From NCBI RefSeq assembly GCF_023022985.1, contig NZ_CP095461.1, positions 3,286,001 to 3,350,000 on the forward strand: 64,000 nt of DNA, written 5' to 3'. The translations under genes were made by a program, and so were the position numbers. Source of the DNA: Arthrobacter gengyunqii. Lineage in GTDB: Bacteria; Actinomycetota; Actinomycetes; Actinomycetales; Micrococcaceae. This document shows, piece by piece, positions 49,922 to 58,531 of the stretch. The notes below the pieces were generated by a model, which saw only the letters and a program-made list of their open reading frames with translations, ran no database searches and was not told the origin of the DNA. How positions within the stretch are numbered: position 1 is the first letter of the stretch; each line of letters starts with the position of its first letter.

Positions 49922-50137
49922 GTTGGCTTTCTTTCCTAGAAGTCAGCTGCGTTTATCGGAAGCAACCGGCCGAGCGACGCAAGAGGCGCCTGTCGGACCA
50001 TTAAGTTTAGGAAAGAGAGCAGCGGGTCACCGAATCAACAGTGTCCCGTGGACGCGTTCAGGACGCTGAGGCAGGTGAATTTCCCTTATATTCATTGGGT
50101 GATTGGGAAGATGTGTGAAACACCTTACAAAGGGTGT

Positions 50138-50914
50138 TCAGGCGGCTTCGAGATGCACGGGAACCGGGTATTTGGGGGTCAGGTTGTCCCCTGAGGAAAC
50201 CCCCCGCAGCCTGCGCCCCACCCACGGACCGAGGTATTCCCGAGCCCACTGGGCATCCCGGCGCAGCTGCTCGGCACGGGTCCGCGCCGGCTGCTCATCC
50301 AGTTCCGGCACATCGATGGCGTCCGTGCGGCGCAGGACTTCAAGGACCTTCTTGGCGGTGAGCATGTGCCCGGCGGGCGCCATGTGCAGCCGGTCGATGT
50401 CCCAGTACCGTTCATCCTGCAGTTCCTTCATCCGCCAGTAGTCCACGAGCTCGGCACCGTGGCGGTCAGCGACCTCGCGCACCAGTTCGTTGTACAGGGC
50501 GGTCCGCCCGCGGGTGGCGCCAAATACGGGTGACCGGCCGGAATCAAAACCCGTGAACATCAGCACCGCGGTACCTGACGCTCGCAGCTTGGCAATGGCG
50601 GCGTCGTACGAGTCCATCAGGGCGTCAATGTCCACCTTGGGACGCAGAATGTCATTGCCGCCGGCATAGACCGTCACCAGTGTCGGTTCCAGCGCGATGG
50701 CGGCGTCCACCTGTTCCGCGAGGACCTGGTGCAGCTTCTTGCCGCGGATCGCCAGGTTGGCGTACCCCCAGGAATCATCGGCGAGGATTAACTGCTCTGC
50801 CACGCGGTCCGCCCAGCCCCGGACGCCGTTGGGGCGGGAATCATCCCAGTCCCCCACGCCTTCGGTGAAGGAATCGCCCAGTGCCACATATCGAGAAGTA
50901 AAAGTCACTCCCAC
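50138..50914 (-). CDS. SGNH/GDSL hydrolase
   Basis: This 258-residue esterase/lipase-type enzyme has block I GDSFTEG with Ser15, block III AGGND, and the catalytic DRLHMAPAGH. There is no signal peptide, so it is probably cytoplasmic, and the substrate is not known. The start is GTG at 50914; another GTG two codons later is close to a GGGAG. It is divergent from the lipid kinase gene. Confidence 0.92.
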   Translation of the reverse strand: MGVTFTSRYVALGDSFTEGVGDWDDSRPNGVRGWADRVAEQLILADDSWGYANLAIRGKKLHQVLAEQVDAAIALEPTLVTVYAGGNDILRPKVDIDALMDSYDAAIAKLRASGTAVLMFTGFDSGRSPVFGATRGRTALYNELVREVADRHGAELVDYWRMKELQDERYWDIDRLHMAPAGHMLTAKKVLEVLRRTDAIDVPELDEQPARTRAEQLRRDAQWAREYLGPWVGRRLRGVSSGDNLTPKYPVPVHLEAA

Positions 50915-51018
50915 AGGCTACAAGTTGGGCGGGCAGTTTCCGCATTGGCCCCCGCCGCCCGGCCGGCGGATTAGACTCTGATCAAGCCCTCACCGCTTCA
51001 CAGCAATCAAAGGACACC

Positions 51019-51981
51019 ATGGCCACCTCAGCCGCCGGAACGCGCCAGCGCGTCGCCGTCATCGTGAACCCCATCAAGAAGACGGATGTGGACATCCGCA
51101 CCCTGGTCGACGGGATCTGCCGGGACGAGGGCTGGGACAAACCCCTGTGGCTGGAGACTACCGAAGAGGATCCCGGCCGCGGAATGGCACGTCAGGCGCT
51201 GGAAGCCGGCGTTGACCTGGTCATTGCCGCCGGCGGCGACGGGACGGTCCGCTGCGTGGCAGCCGAGCTGACCGGCACGGACACCCCGCTGGGCCTGCTG
51301 CCTTTGGGCACAGGAAACCTGCTGGCACGGAATTTGGACATTCCCGTTGATGATCCGGCAGCGGCGATCAGCGGCGCTCTGACCGGGGCGGACCGGGGGA
51401 TCGACGTCGTTCACGTCACCCTCGACCGTGCGCTGAAAGGCGACGTCTTCCTGGTCATGGCGGGGCTCGGCTACGACGCAGCCCTCATGGGAGATACCAA
51501 TGACAACCTCAAGGACCGGGTCGGATGGCTGGCCTATGTTGACGCCGGCGTCCGCAACCTGCCCGGCAAACCGGTGAAGAGCACCATCCGGCTCGACGGC
51601 GGCAAGGAGATCTCCGGCTACCCGCGCAGTGTCATGGGCGGCAACTGCGGAAAGATCATGGGCGGTTTGGAGATCTTCCCCGGCGCCCGCATCGATGACG
51701 GGCTGCTGGACATCATGACGATGGCCCCCAAGGGGCGGCTTGGCTGGCTCGGCGTTGTGGCAGGCCTGCTGCGCCGCGGCAAAGGCAAGGGGGCCTCCGT
51801 GGAGTATTACCAGTGCAAGGAGGCCGAGATCTTCACGGAAATCCCGCAGGATTTCGAGGTCGATGGTGACCACTTGGGCAAGGTCTCGCATGTGGCTTTC
51901 CGCGTGGATCCCAGCGCCCTGAAGGTCCGGATGCCTCGTGGAGAGAAAGACCCGGCCATCCTCACCGATCCCGAGGTCTAG
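51019..51981 (+). CDS. Diacylglycerol kinase family lipid kinase
   Basis: The 320 residues show the DagK catalytic domain: VAVIVNPIKK at 13, GGDGT at 72-76, LPLGTGNLLARNL at 94 and a C-terminal beta-rich domain with GGNCGKIMGGLEIFPGARIDDGLLD. It phosphorylates diacylglycerol or a related lipid. AAGGA lies before the ATG, and a TAGACT -10-like hexamer is at 50972. The M23 gene converges with a 3-base gap. Confidence 0.94.
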   Translation: MATSAAGTRQRVAVIVNPIKKTDVDIRTLVDGICRDEGWDKPLWLETTEEDPGRGMARQALEAGVDLVIAAGGDGTVRCVAAELTGTDTPLGLLPLGTGNLLARNLDIPVDDPAAAISGALTGADRGIDVVHVTLDRALKGDVFLVMAGLGYDAALMGDTNDNLKDRVGWLAYVDAGVRNLPGKPVKSTIRLDGGKEISGYPRSVMGGNCGKIMGGLEIFPGARIDDGLLDIMTMAPKGRLGWLGVVAGLLRRGKGKGASVEYYQCKEAEIFTEIPQDFEVDGDHLGKVSHVAFRVDPSALKVRMPRGEKDPAILTDPEV

Positions 51982-51984
51982 GGC

Positions 51985-52770
51985 TTACAGCCCCAGCTCG
52001 ACGGCAGGATCCTGGTATTCCCCGTTTCGCAGCACTTCGAAGTGCAGGTGCGGCCCGGTGGAGTTGCCGGTGCTTCCGACGGCACCGACCTGCTGGTTGA
52101 AGTCCACCCACTGCCCCACCTCGACAGAGATTTCATTCAGGTGGTTGTAGGTGGTCTCAACACCGTTTCCGTGGTCCACCACCACGCGCAGGCCACCGTA
52201 CTGGTGGTACTCCGCGTAGGTCACGGTGCCGGGAGATGTCGCCTTCACGGGGGTGCCCAGCGGGGCGCCGAAGTCGATTCCGGTATGCCATTCCAGTGCT
52301 CCGTTTCCGAGCAGCGGATTCTCCCGCCAACCGAACGGAGACGTCACGCGCCGTTCGTCCAGAGGCACGGACGGGGTTGGCGCCGCGGGCTCCGGTTCCG
52401 CCGGCTCTGCTTCCGCCGGAGCTGCTTCCACGGGTGCGGCGGGTTCCTGTCCGTTTTCTGCAGGGGGTTCCGCGGGGGCGGTTTCAGGAGCCAGTTCTGA
52501 CACCACGGAGGTGCGGTCCACCAGGAGCGAATCCTCCGTTGCGCTATGGGCCGTGCCGGCCACAAGGGATCCCAGCGCCAGGACGGCACCCGCACCGAGG
52601 GCACAGGTGCTGCGGGCCGGGGTGGACAGCCAGCGGAAATTTGCGGCCAGGGGCTTTGCAACCGGCGGCATCTTTAGCTGCCGGTTCTTCAACGTTTCCG
52701 GCCAATACTTGGCAAGCTTGGAGTGGACAGATTTACCGGGAGGAGTGCTTTCGGTGGTCCAGTTGAGCAC
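51985..52770 (-). CDS. M23 family metallopeptidase, membrane-anchored
   Basis: The C-terminal 120 residues are a LytM/lysostaphin-type endopeptidase: the zinc ligands H and D in WHTGIDFGAP and the H-x-H in GPHLHFEV are present. Before it come a helix (about 57-76, ending AGTAHSA) and a Pro/Ala/Glu-rich spacer of about 60 residues. It probably cuts peptidoglycan peptides outside the cell. The annotated start is GTG at 52770, but the frame is open and coding-like up to 52848 (see findings), so the cytoplasmic N-terminus may be 26 residues longer. Type II membrane orientation is inferred. Confidence 0.9.
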   Translation of the reverse strand: MLNWTTESTPPGKSVHSKLAKYWPETLKNRQLKMPPVAKPLAANFRWLSTPARSTCALGAGAVLALGSLVAGTAHSATEDSLLVDRTSVVSELAPETAPAEPPAENGQEPAAPVEAAPAEAEPAEPEPAAPTPSVPLDERRVTSPFGWRENPLLGNGALEWHTGIDFGAPLGTPVKATSPGTVTYAEYHQYGGLRVVVDHGNGVETTYNHLNEISVEVGQWVDFNQQVGAVGSTGNSTGPHLHFEVLRNGEYQDPAVELGL

Positions 52771-53034
52771 CCGTTCCCGGAGTTCGGGAAGGACGCGGTC
52801 CCGGATTTCTGACCAGTAGTGCAGGGGAAGGTCTGAGTACTTCGTGATTCATCACCTCAGTGCAGTTGTCGGCAGAGGGGCTGTGAACAGAGAGTATTTC
52901 TCATGGAACGCGGGAGCCCTGCTCCCACTGTAAATTACTTTACCGGCGAAGCACTTCGGGTCGGAAGGAAATGTGAGCAAGGACCAACCGCTGTCTGACG
53001 CGGATCACGCTGCTGCAGCGATGCGGGGCAGAAC

Positions 53035-54093
53035 CTATGATTCAGCGCGGCCGATGCGCCAGTAACCCATGAACGCAACCTGTTTGCGGTCGATTCCGGC
53101 TTCGGCGACCAGGTAGCGGCGCAGCCCGCGAACCACTGCCGCTTCGCCCGCGATCCAGGCATAGAACGGCAGGGCGCCCGACGGCGTATGCGGGTTGGGT
53201 GTTCCCTGGACGGCCGCCGGAGTAAGCCGCTGCGGTGTTTCCCACAGAATGGTTTCATCCACGTTGACGTCTTCGATCTGCGGGCGCGGCGGCACGGGTG
53301 CGCCCTCCACTGAGGCCCATCCCGGAAGGACAACGGCGTTCCGGACAGCGGCTTCGAGCAGTTCGCCGTGCGGCCTCAGGCCGCGGATCAGCCAGCTCAC
53401 CCGGACTGAAGATGCCGTGGACACCGGCTGCTCATCGCCCGCAGCGGGAATTTCAAGAAGTGCATGTCCGGTCACATCCGCGGGCAGGCTCTCCAGAATT
53501 GCCGTGATGGCCGGGACAGCGGTTTCATCGCCGGCCAGCATAATGTGACGTGCCATCCCGGGACGGAATTCGATGCCGCCGTAGGACTCTGCGGTGACGC
53601 AGTGGGCCGCGTTGGGGCCGATAATGCTGACCCGGTCCCCCGGCTTCGCCGCAGCGGCCCAGTTCGATGCCGGGCCTCCCCTGCCCTGCTTGTCGAAGTG
53701 CAGGACAAAGTCGACGTCGATCTCCGGCTCCGCACCCGAGCAGCGGGCCGCCCGGACCGTGTAGGTGCGCATGGAACCGCGCACGGCCGCATCCAGCTGC
53801 AGCCAGTTCCGGTACCAGGCGGTGTCGCTGCAGTCGAACTCCGGCAGGGGGATCGGGCTGCCGTCCGCAGCAACCGATGGCACCACCACCTTGATCCGCA
53901 GATCATGCGTCTGCCCCTGGACCCCGAACTCCGCCAGGCACGGACCGGCAAAGGTGATGCGCTGGAAATTCGCGCTCAGGCGCTGAACCCGGCGCACTTC
54001 CACGTCGAAGCACATCACGGCACCGGCGCTGGCGGCCCGGCGCGCCTTCCGGGGCACTGCTGTTGCTCCGGTGCGGGTACTGACCTGCGTCAT
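53035..54093 (-). CDS. Siderophore-interacting protein (flavin reductase of ViuB type)
   Basis: The 352-residue protein reduces ferric siderophores in the cytoplasm to free iron. It has the FAD-binding motif RTYTVR near residue 110, the DFVLHFDKQGRGGPASNW segment and the C-terminal NAD(P)H part with YAWIAGEAAVVRGLRRYLV, ending FMGYWRIGRAES. It overlaps the ATPase gene by 4 bases and is the last gene of the iron operon. Confidence 0.95.
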   Translation of the reverse strand: MTQVSTRTGATAVPRKARRAASAGAVMCFDVEVRRVQRLSANFQRITFAGPCLAEFGVQGQTHDLRIKVVVPSVAADGSPIPLPEFDCSDTAWYRNWLQLDAAVRGSMRTYTVRAARCSGAEPEIDVDFVLHFDKQGRGGPASNWAAAAKPGDRVSIIGPNAAHCVTAESYGGIEFRPGMARHIMLAGDETAVPAITAILESLPADVTGHALLEIPAAGDEQPVSTASSVRVSWLIRGLRPHGELLEAAVRNAVVLPGWASVEGAPVPPRPQIEDVNVDETILWETPQRLTPAAVQGTPNPHTPSGALPFYAWIAGEAAVVRGLRRYLVAEAGIDRKQVAFMGYWRIGRAES

Positions 54094-55031
54094 GATGCGG
54101 CCTCCAGGCGGGTTTTTGAAGCGCGTGCCGTGCGGGTGTCGTGCGGGTTGGGCAGGTAGCCCACGGGTTTGGCCTGGTCCGGGCCAGGCTCCGCCTCCGC
54201 ACCCGCATCCGGATCCGCAGGGAGCCGGGCATGGTGGCGCCCCAGAGGCACCACCATGGGAGTGCCGGAGACCGGATCTTCAATGACCCGGGACTCCAGG
54301 CCGAAGACGTCGCGGACCAGGTCTTCGGTGACCACGTCGGCGGGGGCACCCTGGGCCACGATGGCACCGGACTTCATGGCGATCAGATGGTCCGCATAGC
54401 GGGCGGCCAGGTTCAAGTCATGCAGCACGATCGCCACGGTGGTGCCCGCCCGCCGGTTCAGGTCGGTGACGAGGTCCAGCACCTCGATTTGGTGGGTGAC
54501 GTCCAGGAAGGTAGTGGGCTCGTCGAGGAGGAGGATCTGCGTCTCCTGGGCCAGTGCCATGGCAATCCACACCCGCTGGCGCTGGCCGCCCGACAGCTCG
54601 TCAACGTTGCGCTCGGCAAGGTCCAGGGTGCCGGTGGCTTCCAGCGCGGCGGCAACGGCGGCGTCGTCGTCGGGCGTCCACTGCCGGAACCAGCCCTGGT
54701 GCGGGTAGCGGCCGCGGCCCACCAGGTCCGCCACCGTGATGCCGTCCGGCGCGGTGGGCGTCTGGGGCAGCAGTCCCAGGGTGCGGGCCACCTCGCGCGC
54801 CGGCCGGGAATGGATGTCCCGCCCGCCCAGCAGCACCGTACCGCCCGCCGGCTTGAGCAGCCGGGACAGCCCGCGGAGCAGGGTGGACTTGCCGCAGGCG
54901 TTGGCGCCGACAATGATCGTGATGCGGCCGGCGGGGAGCGTCACCGACAGTCCGTCCACCACCACGCGCTCGCCGTAGGAAAGGACCAAATCCTGTGCGC
55001 TCAGGGTGTCCGGGTCAGGGGTATTGTCCAT
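54090..55031 (-). CDS. Ferric siderophore ABC transporter ATP-binding protein (FecE/FepC-like)
   Basis: The 313-residue ATPase has Walker A GANACGKST at 42-50, signature [10 protein letters not shown], Walker B ILLLDEPTTFLD and the family-typical EVLDLVTDLN. A polar C-terminal extension of about 45 residues follows the core (DPDAGAEAEPGPDQ). It powers import through the two permeases. The start is one base from the upstream permease stop. Confidence 0.95.
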   Translation of the reverse strand: MDNTPDPDTLSAQDLVLSYGERVVVDGLSVTLPAGRITIIVGANACGKSTLLRGLSRLLKPAGGTVLLGGRDIHSRPAREVARTLGLLPQTPTAPDGITVADLVGRGRYPHQGWFRQWTPDDDAAVAAALEATGTLDLAERNVDELSGGQRQRVWIAMALAQETQILLLDEPTTFLDVTHQIEVLDLVTDLNRRAGTTVAIVLHDLNLAARYADHLIAMKSGAIVAQGAPADVVTEDLVRDVFGLESRVIEDPVSGTPMVVPLGRHHARLPADPDAGAEAEPGPDQAKPVGYLPNPHDTRTARASKTRLEAAS

Positions 55032-55032
55032 T

Positions 55033-56121
55033 TCAGCCTCCTCGGCCTACACGGTTGGAAGTCACCAGCAGCCACAGCAGGAACGGCGCCCCAAGGGTGC
55101 CGGTCACCACGCCCACGGGCAGTGAAACGCCGGGAACCAGATTGGCTCCGACAAAATCGGCGGCCAGCACGATGACGGCACCGACCAGGGCGGAGACCGC
55201 CAGGGAGTGCCGTCCGCCCAACAGCCGGCGGGCAATCGGACCGGACAGGAAGGCGATGAACGCCACCGGGCCCGCAGCGGCGGTGGCCACGGCAGCCAAA
55301 GCCACCCCGGCAACCAAGAGCCCCAGTTTGGACGCCTCAACCCGCAGTCCGAGACCCGCTGCCGTGTCCTCCCCCAGCTCCAACCCGCGCAGCCGGCGCG
55401 CAAGAACCGCAGTAAGCGGCAGCAGGACGAGCAGTGCGGCGGCCAGCACGGCGGCACGATCCCAGTTGCTGGAATTCAGCGAACCGTTCAGCCAGACCAG
55501 CACCTGCGAGGCTGTCCGCACGTCTGCGCGCGTCATCAGGAAAGTGACCACGGCCTGCATGGCCGCGGCAAAGCCCACCCCCACGAGGATCAGCCGGTAA
55601 CCGGCAGCGCCTCCGCGCCGGGAAAGCAGGTAAATGGCCATCGCGACGATCAGGGCTCCGCACAGGGCAGCCAGGGAAACGGTGGTCCCGGCGGCGCCGA
55701 ATACCACGATGGCCACCACCGCGCTGGCGCTGGCGCCGTAACTGATGCCAATGATGTCCGGGCTGGCCAGCGGATTGCGCAGCATGGTCTGGAAGATGCT
55801 GCCCGAAATCCCGAAGGCCGCACCCACCAGGAGCCCGATGACGGCGCGCGGCAGTTTGCTCTCCAAGACGATGAACGTGGCACCGGGAATCTGTTCCCCG
55901 CCCAGGATCCGGAAGAAGTCCGGGATGGTGACGGTGTAAGTGCCCAGCAGAATGCTGACCGCAAAGAGGACGGCGACGGCGCCGGCCAGGACTGCGGCCA
56001 CCGTGCGGTGGCGGCGCACGGACCGGCGGCGCGCGGCACGGACAATCATGGCTCCGGGACCGGGACCAACGGCAGAAACAGGTTCCGGTCCGGCTGCGGC
56101 GCGGTCCACCAGTGCACTCAC
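55033..56121 (-). CDS. FecCD-type ferric siderophore permease
   Basis: The 362-residue permease has about ten helices and the BtuC/FecCD signature: RLPRA-like KLPRAVIGLLVGAAFGISG, NPLASPDIIGISYGASASAVVA, and GPVAFIAFLSGPIARRLLG. The GTG at 56121 overlaps the stop of the other permease by 4 bases; the longer frame upstream is noncoding in this phase. Confidence 0.94.
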   Translation of the reverse strand: MSALVDRAAAGPEPVSAVGPGPGAMIVRAARRRSVRRHRTVAAVLAGAVAVLFAVSILLGTYTVTIPDFFRILGGEQIPGATFIVLESKLPRAVIGLLVGAAFGISGSIFQTMLRNPLASPDIIGISYGASASAVVAIVVFGAAGTTVSLAALCGALIVAMAIYLLSRRGGAAGYRLILVGVGFAAAMQAVVTFLMTRADVRTASQVLVWLNGSLNSSNWDRAAVLAAALLVLLPLTAVLARRLRGLELGEDTAAGLGLRVEASKLGLLVAGVALAAVATAAAGPVAFIAFLSGPIARRLLGGRHSLAVSALVGAVIVLAADFVGANLVPGVSLPVGVVTGTLGAPFLLWLLVTSNRVGRGG

Positions 56122-57206
56122 AGCTGGACCTGCTTCCGGCGCCGGACCAGCCAGATAAAGACGGGGGCGCCGATGACCGCCGTCATGACGCCTACGGGGA
56201 TCTCTCCCGGCGGCAGGGCAAGGCGGCCAATGATGTCGGCGCCGATCAGCAGGACCGGCGCCAGGACGAGAGAGAAGGGGAGGATCCACCGGTAGTCCGG
56301 GCCGGTGAAGGAGCGGACCATGTGCGGGATCACCAGGCCCACAAAACCGATGGGACCGGCCGCCGCAGTGGCAGCTCCGCAGAGCAGCACCACACCCAGG
56401 GCGGTGATGCCGCGGCTGAGGCCAACCCGCTGCCCCAGTCCACGGGCCAGGTCATCTCCGAGGGACAGTCCGTTCAGGGCGCGTCCTGCGCCCAGGACGA
56501 TGACTGCACCTGCCGCAAGGAAAGGCAGCACCGCGGCGATGACGTCCCAGCCGCGGCCTGAGACACTGCCTGCCTGCCAAAACCGGAAGACGTCCAGGGT
56601 TTGCTGGCTGGAGACCAGCACTGCGCTCATCAGGGAGGTCAGGCCGGCCGTCAGTGCGGCGCCGGCCAGTGCCAGTTTGACCGGGGTGGCTCCTTCGCGG
56701 CCCAGGCTCGCCACGGTGTAGACCAGGACGGCGGCCAGAGCCGCACCGGCCAGCGCGAACCAGATGTAGCCAAGGAAGGAGGATATGCCGAAGCCGTAGA
56801 TACCGAGGACCACAAAGAAGGCGGCCCCGGCATTGACGCCCAGGATTCCCGGGTCCGCGAGCGGATTGCGCGCCACCCCCTGCATGGCCGCTCCGGCCAG
56901 GCCCAGCGCCCCGCCGGCCAGCAGGCCCAGCACGGTGCGGGGAATCCGGGACAGGACCACTGCATGGTCCCCGTTGGCCGGGTCATTGGCGGTGAGGGCT
57001 TCGACGACGGTCCCCCAGGACAGCGCCCGTGCGCCGAATGCCACGGAGGCAAGGCAGGCCAGTGCCAGCACCAGCACCGCGGCGGCCAGCAGGACAGCCC
57101 GGCGGCCGTTGCGGTTGGGCGTGTTCGGAGGCTGGGCCGGCGTCAACGGACCGCCCGGGATGCCGGTTTTCGGTGCCGGTGCCGGGGAGCTGATGTTCAC
57201 GCCCAC
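56118..57206 (-). CDS. FecCD-type ferric siderophore permease
   Basis: The 362-residue partner permease has a Pro-rich N-terminus (about 30 residues), then RIPRTVLGLLAGGALGLAG, NPLADPGILGVNAGAAFFVV and GPIGFVGLVIPHMVRSFTG. The start is GTG at 57206 with AAGGAGG before it. It is the first gene of the operon, 28 bases downstream of an iron box. No substrate-binding protein gene is in the cluster. Confidence 0.94.
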   Translation of the reverse strand: MGVNISSPAPAPKTGIPGGPLTPAQPPNTPNRNGRRAVLLAAAVLVLALACLASVAFGARALSWGTVVEALTANDPANGDHAVVLSRIPRTVLGLLAGGALGLAGAAMQGVARNPLADPGILGVNAGAAFFVVLGIYGFGISSFLGYIWFALAGAALAAVLVYTVASLGREGATPVKLALAGAALTAGLTSLMSAVLVSSQQTLDVFRFWQAGSVSGRGWDVIAAVLPFLAAGAVIVLGAGRALNGLSLGDDLARGLGQRVGLSRGITALGVVLLCGAATAAAGPIGFVGLVIPHMVRSFTGPDYRWILPFSLVLAPVLLIGADIIGRLALPPGEIPVGVMTAVIGAPVFIWLVRRRKQVQL

Positions 57207-57234
57207 GGCGGCACCTCCTTAAGACGGAATGATC

Positions 57235-57253
57235 TTAAGTAAGGCTAACCTAC
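57235..57253. promoter_or_regulatory. DtxR/IdeR iron box
   Basis: On the minus strand GTAGGTTAGCCTTACTTAA matches 16 of 19 positions of the palindromic DtxR/IdeR consensus TTAGGTTAGCCTAACCTAA. It lies 28 bases before the start of the first siderophore permease gene, where it would repress the operon in iron-replete cells. Confidence 0.85.
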
Positions 57254-57307
57254 GGTCCCGGTCCTTAAGAAACATTTCTGTGTCCTATTGGCCCCGAGCG
57301 AAAGCAA

Positions 57308-58366
57308 TCAGCGCGCGCCGTGTCCCGGGGTTACTTCTTCGCCGGAGCGCACCGGTCCCGGAGGGGTTCCGTTGCCGAACGGCCGGCCGCCGAGCTGCTC
57401 TCGATCGTGCTCAGTGAGCCACCCTGACAGGTCCGGACCCTTGGGCACGATGCCCGTGGGGTTAATGTCCTCATGCACGATGTAGTAGTGGGCCTTGATC
57501 TGCTCAAAGTCGACGGTGTCCCCAAACCCGGGCGTCTGGAAGAGATCGCGGGCGTATCCCCAGAGGTTCGGCATCTCCGTGAGCTTGTTCCGGTTGCACT
57601 TGAAGTGTCCGTGGTACACCGCATCGAAGCGGACCAGGGTGGTGAACAGGCGGACGTCGGCCTCGGTGATGGTGTCCCCCACCAGGTAGCGCTGGCGCGA
57701 GAGCCGGTCCTCCAGCCAGTCCATTGCCGTCCACAGCCGGTCATAGGCGGCGTCATAGGCTTCCTGTGATCCGGCGAAGCCGCAGCGGTAGACGCCGTTG
57801 TTGATCTCGGTGAAGACCCGCTTGTTGACGGCCCGCATTTCCTCCATGTGCTCTGCGGGCAGCAGGTCCGGAGCACCCCCGCGGTGGAAGTCCTTCCACT
57901 CGGTGGAGAAATCCTCGGTGATCTGCGGGAAATTGTTGGTCACCACGGCGCCGCTCGGGATGTCCACGATGGCCGGAACAGTGATTCCGCGGCTGTAACC
58001 CGGGGTGCGCCGGAAGAAGGCCTCCTGGAGCCGTTCGATTCCCAACACCGGGTCCCTGCCGTCCGGATCCAGGTCGAAGGTCCAGCTGCGGGCGTCGTGG
58101 GTGGGGCCGGGGGTGCCCAGCGAAATGGCATCTTCCAACCCCAGCAGCCGCCGCACGATGATGGTCCGGTTGGCCCAGGGGCAGGCCCGCGCAGCGATCA
58201 ACCGGTACCGGCCCGCTTCCACCGGATAGCCGTCCCGCCCGTCGCGCGTGATGCGTGTTTCGATGTAGTTCGTGTCCCGGGTGTACTCGGTACCGCCGGT
58301 CACATACGCTCCGCGCGTGCTGAAGCCGGAGCCGTTGTCCTGGTCTGTTGCAGTGCTGTCAGCCAT
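57308..58366 (-). CDS. Glutathionyl/mycothiolyl-hydroquinone reductase (Xi-class GST)
   Basis: The 352-residue enzyme has the Xi-class GST layout: GRYRLIAARACPWANRTI (catalytic Cys in CPWA) and GLEDAISLG, the GITVPAIVD-type cis-Pro segment, then the C-terminal all-helical domain with YLVGDTITEADVRLFTTLVR. Enzymes of this class reduce thiol-hydroquinone conjugates; in actinobacteria the thiol is mycothiol. The start at ATG 58366 is chosen since upstream codons are not family-like. Confidence 0.93.
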   Translation of the reverse strand: MADSTATDQDNGSGFSTRGAYVTGGTEYTRDTNYIETRITRDGRDGYPVEAGRYRLIAARACPWANRTIIVRRLLGLEDAISLGTPGPTHDARSWTFDLDPDGRDPVLGIERLQEAFFRRTPGYSRGITVPAIVDIPSGAVVTNNFPQITEDFSTEWKDFHRGGAPDLLPAEHMEEMRAVNKRVFTEINNGVYRCGFAGSQEAYDAAYDRLWTAMDWLEDRLSRQRYLVGDTITEADVRLFTTLVRFDAVYHGHFKCNRNKLTEMPNLWGYARDLFQTPGFGDTVDFEQIKAHYYIVHEDINPTGIVPKGPDLSGWLTEHDREQLGGRPFGNGTPPGPVRSGEEVTPGHGAR

Positions 58367-58531
58367 AGGAGTCCCTGTTCTGGTGCGTTTGCCTCGTGTT
58401 TGGCACTTCACTCAACACTAACGGCAACCGAAACCGTCCCCGCCTGCCCCCTGCTCTGCCGACCGTCTCCCCGGTAGAGTCGAGGGCAGCGCCTGCGTAT
58501 CCCAACACCCAAAGCCGGAGGAACAAGCCAC

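Noticed and set aside
50100..50137. Terminator after the SGNH hydrolase gene
   Set aside because: Only a 6-bp AACACC/GGTGTT stem without a T-run; too weak to call.
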